From positions 3,844,001-3,908,000 of the forward strand of contig AP026540.1 of NCBI GenBank assembly GCA_026075535.2: a DNA stretch of 64,000 nt, read 5' to 3'. The notes below the pieces were generated by a model. The model saw nothing but the letters and a program-made list of their open reading frames with translations. It searched no databases and was not told where the DNA came from. The DNA is from Tricholoma matsutake. Taxonomy: Eukaryota > Basidiomycota > Agaricomycetes > Agaricales > Tricholomataceae. Shown here piece after piece: positions 55,892 through 64,000 of the stretch (the first letter of the stretch is position 1; every line of letters begins with the position of its first letter). The position numbers were made by a program, and so were the translations under genes.

Positions 55892-56275
55892 GAAAAGAGA
55901 AATACAAACCCCTCTGGCTCGCATTTCGTGCAAGTGAGAGTGTGATGGTGTACATGTATACTGGTACTCGACAAACAATACAGGGCTCATCATTTTCATT
56001 TCCCGTTACATTCTGCCAAGTTACATTCTCTAAGTCTTAAGCCCTGAGGTATAGGCATAAGCTTATACGAAGTACCCCATTCGATTACTAAAAGCTTTTT
56101 TAATTTCACGACTTGTATAAATCCGGATCCGCTTGACTATCGACCAGTTCGAGAGTCAGCTGACGTTCTGACTTTTCGAATGGTTGTTTACATAGTACGT
56201 CGACGGTTGGCTTTCTAGGATTATATTCTTGTTGTGAACAGATTTATTAAAAGAAAACTAGAGTCATCTCTTTAT
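55892..56275. other. Intergenic region beside the tRNA gene
   Basis: 384 bp without a recognised feature. Confidence 0.4.
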
Positions 56276-56358
56276 CTCTCTGCCTGGGAGTCGAACCCAG
56301 CTTTCGCGCGACAATGCTAGATGACAAGCGCGTGTACTAACCGATATACTAGCAAAGA
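56276..56358 (-). tRNA. tRNA-Asp: tRNA-Asp (GUC) with an 11-bp intron
   Basis: Minus strand. Acceptor stem tctttgc pairs with gcagaga (one G-T pair), with G at the discriminator position as expected for Asp. D-stem gtat/gtac; anticodon stem cgcgc/gcgcg with loop ttgtca, anticodon GTC; T-stem ctggg/cccag with loop ttcgact. Eleven extra bases (tctagcattgt) sit between positions 37 and 38, the canonical place for a nuclear tRNA intron. The B-box ggttcgactcc is intact. Total 83 bp, or 72 after intron removal. Confidence 0.88.
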
Positions 56359-56606
56359 TTGCAGCTTACGATTAAGAGTGTTGTATATATTTTGGCTCGA
56401 TTCGATGGTTGCCTTGGTGAAGAAAGGAGTGGAGAAGCCGTGTCGAGAATTGGCATTTGGCGTTTTGGCACGGGAATAATTAATATAGAGTCTGATGAAG
56501 ACCCGGCCTCGTGCTACTTGAACCCAAAAAAGGCGAATTCACGAATAAAGGTTAATGAGGACTGGGAGTATAGAAGGGTACAACTTTGAATTCAAACTCT
56601 TATAAT
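56359..56606. other. Intergenic region between the tRNA and the Ser-rich gene
   Basis: 248 bp; holds the 5' flank of the tRNA and the leader of the next gene. Nothing else recognised. Confidence 0.35.
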
Positions 56607-58490
56607 ATGCTCTCATCGTCGTCGTCGTCCTCGCCGTCTTCTTTGTGGTCTGTGGCAGAATTTGGGGATCTAGTAGCGCATGCTCTAAACGGGGAACGAT
56701 TCTCCGAATCATTACTAGAGTTACGCGACCCTGAGAGAACAAATGTCCCATCACTCTCAACTTTTTTCTCTCCAATGGTCTCCCCATCCTCGCCGCAAGG
56801 AAGAACAGTGAGCGGCTCTCGTCCACGTCTTCTTCTTGAAAAACTCAAGCAGCAAGCATCTGCTTTGGTTCTGAGGCCAAAAGAAGTTTCGAAACCAGCC
56901 TGTCCTTACATTCACATCTCCCACTCTGCGTCGTTTATAACTGGCGACGAATTCACTCCTTATTTACCGCTCGTTGCTCAATACGAGCGTGCTGCACTGA
57001 AATCAAACACTCATACTATCTTTTCAAGACCTGCTTCTGCTGTAACCGCCTCTACAACTACTCCATTCGCCATTCCTTCTTCTCCTACCTCCATCTCCAC
57101 CGACCCCCTCTCTCCAAAAACTCCCTCTTTCAACTCTTCTTCTTCTTCTTCTTTGTCTTCATACTCTTGCTCCTCAGCATCGCGCTCTCGCTGGTCTCTA
57201 TGCACAGACGATTCCATTCCTACTCCTTACCCACTCTTTCGTGATCACCCTTTTGCTCGCTCCAATATCGTTGCAGATGCAGACCCCTTTGCAAAAGGCT
57301 CTGTCCAAGTCGTGCCGCGAACTGCGCCACCTAAACCACCACCCTCGCGTCCTCTTCCCCGTCCTCCCAATGGCACGAGAACAGAGATGGACTGGACGCG
57401 ATTGAAAGAGACGGAAGACCGGATGAGAGGGAGAGAGGACGAAGATCGGATACAGGTAAGAGAGACAGAAGAATGGACACTTAAACTTGGACTTTCATTT
57501 CCCCTCACTCCCCCCGAACCCACCAATATCACCACCCAACCAACCTCCCTCCTCCACCCCCACTCCGAAATAAAACCCAAGCCTAAAATACTGCGCATCC
57601 AAATTGAGCCCGAGAATGCCCTCGACGTCGATAAAGAAGATTGGACGCTCTCCCTCCCGTTGTCTCTTTCTACCTCTGCCGGCACAACACAACCCACTCC
57701 CTCTTCCTCCGCTCCTTCGTCAGCGCTGACGTTCCTTCTTCCTGTTTCGGACAGGGAAAATGTGAGACCGAGGTATAGGTCGCAGCCTGGGCCGGTCAGA
57801 GGGAGATCAGAGTCCTCACCGGGGAAGGGGAAGGGCAAAAAAGGAGTTGTACGGGAAAGAGTCTCTGTTGAGTCGCTTCCGCATCGAGACGTGCCGAATC
57901 GGGAGGCGCCGTTTGCGGGTTTGAAGACGTCGAGTGGAGGGTTTGTGTTTTGTGAGGAATGTCGGCGTGCTGCGACTGCTGCTGTGACTGCAACTGCCCC
58001 TCCTACTACCCCTTCTGGGGTCGGTGATCCACCCCTTTCTACAGTCAACACCCTAGAAGACAACCAGACATCCACAAAGATAAAGTTTCCAGACAAACCA
58101 GGTACAGCAGAATCAGTATCTTCCACGTCAACGGTCATGCCTGGTCTCGTCCAACGCGAATGCGAACGACGAAGGGAGGAAGAAAAACAAAAAGCAAGAG
58201 AAAGAGAGCTCAACATCGAATACGCACTTTCCTCCGCTTCCGTCCGGTCTTCCTATTCGTTTGCGGATTCGGGGGTGGGGATGAGCGGGGTGATAATGGT
58301 GGGTGGGGATGGAGATGGGGAGATGGGGTGGGTGGATAGGGTGAGGTTGCCTTCGACCCCGAATTTGATTATGGATCCAGAGATGATGGGGTGGGGTGGA
58401 AGGGGGTCGGGGGAGAAGGAGGTGGACAGGATGTCGATGGTGTCGGGCCATTCGATGTATTATAGCGCGTGCTCGTGTTTGGAGGGTTGA
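56607..58490 (+). CDS. Ser/Pro-rich protein of unknown function, 627 residues
   Basis: A single exon. The frame is open from a TTG at 56586, but the first ATG is 56607 (MLSSSSSSSPSSLWSVAEFG). The first 150 residues look ordered: SVAEFGDLVAHALNGERFSE, LLEKLKQQASALVLRP and CPYIHISHSASFITGDEFTP. The rest is low-complexity, with Ser runs, TPPEPTNITT and RPLPRPPNGT Pro-rich patches, and short charged helices (RECERRREEEKQKARERE). It ends SMYYSACSCLEG. No known catalytic motif. A long antisense frame (57245-58216) is a compositional shadow. I do not recognise the family. Confidence 0.75.
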   Translation: MLSSSSSSSPSSLWSVAEFGDLVAHALNGERFSESLLELRDPERTNVPSLSTFFSPMVSPSSPQGRTVSGSRPRLLLEKLKQQASALVLRPKEVSKPACPYIHISHSASFITGDEFTPYLPLVAQYERAALKSNTHTIFSRPASAVTASTTTPFAIPSSPTSISTDPLSPKTPSFNSSSSSSLSSYSCSSASRSRWSLCTDDSIPTPYPLFRDHPFARSNIVADADPFAKGSVQVVPRTAPPKPPPSRPLPRPPNGTRTEMDWTRLKETEDRMRGREDEDRIQVRETEEWTLKLGLSFPLTPPEPTNITTQPTSLLHPHSEIKPKPKILRIQIEPENALDVDKEDWTLSLPLSLSTSAGTTQPTPSSSAPSSALTFLLPVSDRENVRPRYRSQPGPVRGRSESSPGKGKGKKGVVRERVSVESLPHRDVPNREAPFAGLKTSSGGFVFCEECRRAATAAVTATAPPTTPSGVGDPPLSTVNTLEDNQTSTKIKFPDKPGTAESVSSTSTVMPGLVQRECERRREEEKQKARERELNIEYALSSASVRSSYSFADSGVGMSGVIMVGGDGDGEMGWVDRVRLPSTPNLIMDPEMMGWGGRGSGEKEVDRMSMVSGHSMYYSACSCLEG

Positions 58491-59221
58491 AGTGTGGTAA
58501 TGAGATGAGCTTTCTTTTTCTGCGTTGTTTTTGTGTTTTGTGTCGAGTACGGTATGTGACATGTTTTTTTTTTTTTTTGCAATTTGCGTTGCGTCGCGTC
58601 GTTGTGCTCATTTGATTATTTGTTAGATCGTTCGTTGTCAACCCCCCACTTTATAATTAGTCTTTACTAGTTAATTACTCATCTCCGTTGTGATAACTCG
58701 AGTTATACCTCCTGCCCCCACCCATCATCCTGCATTAGACCCGGACTTATGTTATCATTAGTACCAATTACCCCCGAACCCTCAAGATTATTATTTATAC
58801 CAGTACTATGCGTACACTGAATATGTTTTGGCTGTTGAGTTTCGTATACAAGTAGGTGGCGACTGCAACTTATCACATCGTCGCCTGATATCGCACTTTT
58901 ACATAAATCCCAACCTGGACGCAAATATCGCAGGTTCCCGCGACATGCAACTTGACACTAGAGTGGGCATATGCATAATACATATCAATGTCTCGTTCAG
59001 TTTTTGGCCTTTATAGTGAATGAATTTGAAGCTGTGATGATTTTCTTGAGAAACCTCTTTTTTCATTCTCTCTGCTAGTAAGTATATGGTTTAGTGGTTC
59101 CGCAGAAAGATGGGTCGAGGCAATTTATTTCCACTTCATCAAGAATCGAATCGTAGACCAAAATATAAAAGCAATCCAGAGCTTGTCGTATGTTACATGT
59201 ACCTTTTGAGATCTGGGCCTG
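58491..59221. other. Intergenic region
   Basis: 731 bp. A T-run of about 15 near 58564. No gene recognised; the right end is the leader of the F-box gene. Confidence 0.4.
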
Positions 59222-60853
59222 ATGCACAGCTTTTGTCACCATTTGCTCAGAAACAGGATGCCAGCCTTGCATTCCGATCGATCTCAACGACCTTCCATCG
59301 ATATACCATTTGACGTTTGCTCTCACATTGCCAGTTTCCTCTCTCCTAAAGAACGTCGAAACATTTATACAATCAATCATGCCTTTTTCACAATTGCCAT
59401 GGACCAACGGTATAAAGATATACACCTAGGTCGTGAGCCTGACAGGGAAAAGATCTCAAGAGACCTCTCTCGCTTAAAGTCACTCTATTGACCCTGAATA
59501 TTTTTTTGAGATTGATGTACCTGCTTTTCCAGATACTCGCCTCATGCCCAGCGCGTCCATGCGCTACATTTATATTCAGACGTCATGGCACAGTATCTCT
59601 CAGTAAAAGAGAGTAACGTATTAACCACAATCATCAAACTCATCAGGCGATACAAAGACTCCCCACATTTTGAACACGACACCTGGCCTGTCAAAGCGGA
59701 GACGCTGATACAGACAATAGGCAGCATGTCGAACGTGAGGGAATTTAGTCTCTGTTCCTCGCCCATGTCGCCTGTTATTGTTCCCCGTTTGCGCGACCTG
59801 AAATACTTCTTGCGAACGGCAGTAAACAGTGGATGGGTCACTTTTGGGAGTACATTACGCAGCTTGACGTTGAACCTATCATTGGAAGGTTATCGGTGTG
59901 TCCTTACGCCAACACTCCTGTTCCCAAATTTAGAGGCATTGAGCATCACGCTGTCGGAGCTCATTAATTTGAGGGACGACTCTGACAGCAAGCTCGTACA
60001 CGACCTCCTCGTTCCGTTCATTAACATTCATCACTCCAGTCTCCAATCCTTGAAGCTGGTTCTTCACATCGACGTCTCCTCTTGTCTGCTTAGGATACGT
60101 CACCTCCCACGTCTGCAGACGCTAGACTATTACTGTGGCCTCAGTTCGCGCAACATAAATAACTCGGGACTCCAACACATCCTTCAGACGCATTCAAATG
60201 AGCTCCGTGAGCTCAGTCTCAGTTTCGGTTTCCCTTTCCCCGGCAAGTTAAGCTCGGGTTGGTATACGCAAAAATGCTTTAGTGTCGCTCTGCCACATCT
60301 GCAGTCAATTACTCTCGGGTCAGGATGCTGGTGGGATTTGGGGCTGACGGCAGCCTGGCTGCAGAACTTCAACAAGTCTCTTACTTGTTTGATCCTAGAT
60401 CGATGGAGGTTTTCTTTTCAAGAAGTGGAAACTATCGTAAATGTATTCACAGGACCCGGACTGCACAGTTTATATCTCAGCGTCCACCAGATGACTCCAG
60501 AACTTGTCGATATGCTGGAGAGGAAACTCCCATGGCTCATCTTTCTGCAATTGAGGTTTACTGCCGTCTGTACCTCCGAATCATCCGAGTTCGTATCGTG
60601 GAACGAGGACAGATTGGTAAGTGCTTCGACAATTCATCTACATCGGTGTTTTTTTTTTTTCACCTGGAAGAAGTTTTGTCAAGTTATGCGAGACCGTTTA
60701 TATTCCAACTGGAAATTGCGTCACTTCATAGCTCAGTTCACGGGTCTCCCTTACAAGCTCAGAAGCGATACATTGGTCGAGTGCGAAGCTGCGATTGGCA
60801 TTGCTCTACCAGGTCTCCAAACACTTAGAGTAGAAGAGTATGCAAAAGTATAG
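59222..60853 (+). CDS. F-box protein
   Basis: Three exons (59222-59478, 59533-60616, 60671-60853) give 507 residues. The F-box is RPSIDIPFDVCSHIASFLSP followed by KERRNIYTINHAFFTIAMD. The remainder is the LRR-like mixture usual in agaric F-box proteins: LRSLTLNLSLEGY, FPNLEALSITLSEL, SSLQSLKLVLHIDV, LPRLQTLDYYCGL. F-box proteins bind Skp1 and bring substrates to SCF ligases. The start may be 59222 or the Met at 59258 (MPALHSDRS); the latter gives a family-like short N terminus. The second intron (54 bp, a multiple of three with no stop) has good GT-AG ends, so spliced and unspliced forms both stay in frame. Confidence 0.85.
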
Positions 60854-61130
60854 AGAGGGCCGTTTATGTTAATTTGACTCTTTCGCTAGCGTTCCCGTAT
60901 ACTTGACTTCGATGTTCTATCTTCTGTTACTCCCAAAATTTGGGATTTTCAGGTGGATGCATGCACCTCTCTGGGTCGCCTCCTGACTTGTTAATCAAGT
61001 TGTTGGAAACAATACCGAAAAAGGGTGCTCTTAGTTTCAGCCGCGAGTGCCTTCACTACATAGCTAGAATTTTTCCCTCCCTGGAGGACCGTGAAGCAAG
61101 ATCCCTTTCCATGGTGTACGTTACCACTTG
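60854..61130. other. Short gap between F-box gene and amidase remnant
   Basis: 277 bp with no clear feature. Confidence 0.3.
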
Positions 61131-61545
61131 AGTGGCAAGATCTAATTCCACTGCAATTGGTCTCGGTACCGAGACGGACGGCTCCATCGCATCGCGCAGG
61201 AGGTCAGTACATTATCTGGCAAGTGATTCTGATTTCGGGCCTATAGCTCGTACCGTGACGGATACGGCAGTAATTTTGACCATCATGACGGGGCAGGTCC
61301 CACTGCACAATTTCAATACTGCTGCGCCCGGAACCTGTTTGACTACACCAAGACACTCAAGTCAAAGGTGTTTGTCCAGGAATTCCAAGAGTCCAATCTC
61401 AATATCATTGCCACCTTCAATGAATCTTTCGCAGTCTTCAAGGAACTGGGCGCCAAGGAACATGATTATCAGAAGCACCGTTGAAAGCCATCTGAGATTT
61501 ACAGATTCCCGAAAAGCAAGAGGTATAATTGAAATTTGATATACC
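61131..61545 (+). pseudogene. Amidase-signature enzyme fragment
   Basis: AIGLGTETDGSI is the amidase signature around the second catalytic Ser region, followed by FGPIARTVTDTAVILTIMTG. After a frameshift the text continues DYTKTLKSKVFVQEFQESNL and NESFAVFKELGAKE, the next part of the same family. The catalytic Lys-containing N terminus and the C-terminal third are missing, so this is a truncated remnant. It abuts the 3' end of VPS4 with only about 10 bp between them. Confidence 0.8.
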
Positions 61546-61553
61546 GGAGCATA

Positions 61554-63184
<1,631 letters not shown>

Positions 63185-64000
63185 GTTATCGAGTGTCGAA
63201 AGCAACTAGGGCTGTTGAACTTACAATGACCTGTTGCGGACAGCCAAACACGACAAAACTTTTGACTCAAAACGGAATAAGAGGCCCTAGGTTTGTAGGA
63301 ACCGTCAAGAAAACCGCTAGAATTACAAAAAATGGCGCAATCGATTCCTTGTTGTGTACTGCTCTTGAAACCGAAGAAAAGGCGATTTATTCACGCATTC
63401 ACGACACGGACTGAGCTAAATCAAATAAATAAATCTACCCACTTTTAAATAGAAATTTCTCCGGCTGACGGACACAACACGGTCCGTCGGTTGAACCGAC
63501 TCTCGTTGTTTGAGAAGATATACATACAATTGCTCTCGAACATTTTGACAGCAGATTGGCAATTCTAATTCTATGAGACAGGCATGTGAAAAGGTTTAGT
63601 GCCTCAAAGTTGCCTGAATTGTTGAAACCTTTACTGAAATCACAGAGTCAATTGCAGCAAAGTTTTTAGTCTAAGGTGAACACTCTATAGTCTATAGTTT
63701 TTATTGTGAAGACATCTATTGTACATCTTATTCAGAATATTTCCATGCATTTACCGATATCTTTGGCTCTCCTCCCTGCAGAGGTGCCTGTTACCCAAAA
63801 ATCTCAATCACGAAATATCGTATTTGGCTGTCCGCAACTGTAGCTGTATGTGCGCTTATTCCGCGGACAACCACAGTAACCTCAAGCACAGAATTTCAGT
63901 AGTTTTCCGGGTTTCGCTTAAGAGAATTCAGGGCCGCAGCACGCGGCACTGAAGCCTGGGGAGTCCACTAGTCCACTTTGCCTCGGATGGGCTCGGAGTA
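63185..64000. other. VPS4 upstream region to window end
   Basis: 816 bp to the right edge. It must contain the VPS4 promoter. A short forward frame (63133-63414) overlaps the VPS4 start and shows no family motif. No other gene is supported. Confidence 0.4.

Noticed and set aside
57245..58216. 323-residue minus-strand open frame
   Set aside because: Lies antisense inside the Ser/Pro-rich gene; its composition mirrors the sense codons and it shows no motif or splice context.

Overview
The window looks like nuclear DNA of a filamentous basidiomycete, most likely an agaricomycete. Genes are split by many short introns (about 40-75 bp), usually with GT-AG ends. The conserved proteins (FKBP12, CAND1, VPS4, proline dehydrogenase, an ArAE_2/DUF2421 membrane protein, agaric-type F-box proteins) and the repeat set (chromodomain Ty3/gypsy, Ty1/copia, hAT-like, Harbinger-like) fit that group. 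I saw no rRNA, CRISPR array or bacterial-style operon. All functional calls come from reading motifs in the translated sequence; no search was run.

Layout. 1-3.4 kb: a decayed Ty1/copia pol with an LTR-like tail. 3.4-26.8 kb: gene region with a small P-loop kinase (+), FKBP12 (-), an SDR oxidoreductase (-), a Ser/Pro-rich protein (+), an N6-methyl-AMP deaminase-like enzyme (+), a GPALPP/DUF3752 protein (+), an F-box pseudogene, a large ArAE_2/DUF2421 transporter-like protein (-), a nuclease-like/kinase fusion (+) and a small C-terminally anchored protein (-). 26.8-30.5 kb: gene-poor. 30.5-37.7 kb: CAND1 (+) converging on proline dehydrogenase (-). 38.2-51.6 kb: a nested transposon block. A copia element with an inverted reverse-transcriptase core received a 6.2-kb chromodomain gypsy element (target duplication TAACC) and, about 20 bp further on, a 2.3-kb hAT-like element (target duplication GGTGCAAT). 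A decayed Harbinger pair (transposase plus Myb-like partner) follows. 52.6-64 kb: a GFA/CENP-V-domain protein (-), a short unknown protein with a CX5R motif (+), an 88-residue zinc-knuckle-like protein (+), a tRNA-Asp with an intron (-), a Ser-rich protein (+), an F-box protein (+), an amidase fragment and VPS4 (-).

How the genes relate. They are mostly independent housekeeping or regulatory genes: CAND1 and the F-box protein both belong to cullin-RING ubiquitin ligase biology, VPS4 to ESCRT recycling, PUT1 to mitochondrial proline catabolism. The most unusual items are the PD-(D/E)XK-like/kinase fusion at 24.5-25.9 kb, four apparent GC-AG introns in four conserved genes, covarying hairpins inside the hAT-like element, and transposons whose stop codons are nearly all explained by C-to-T changes, mostly at CpG.
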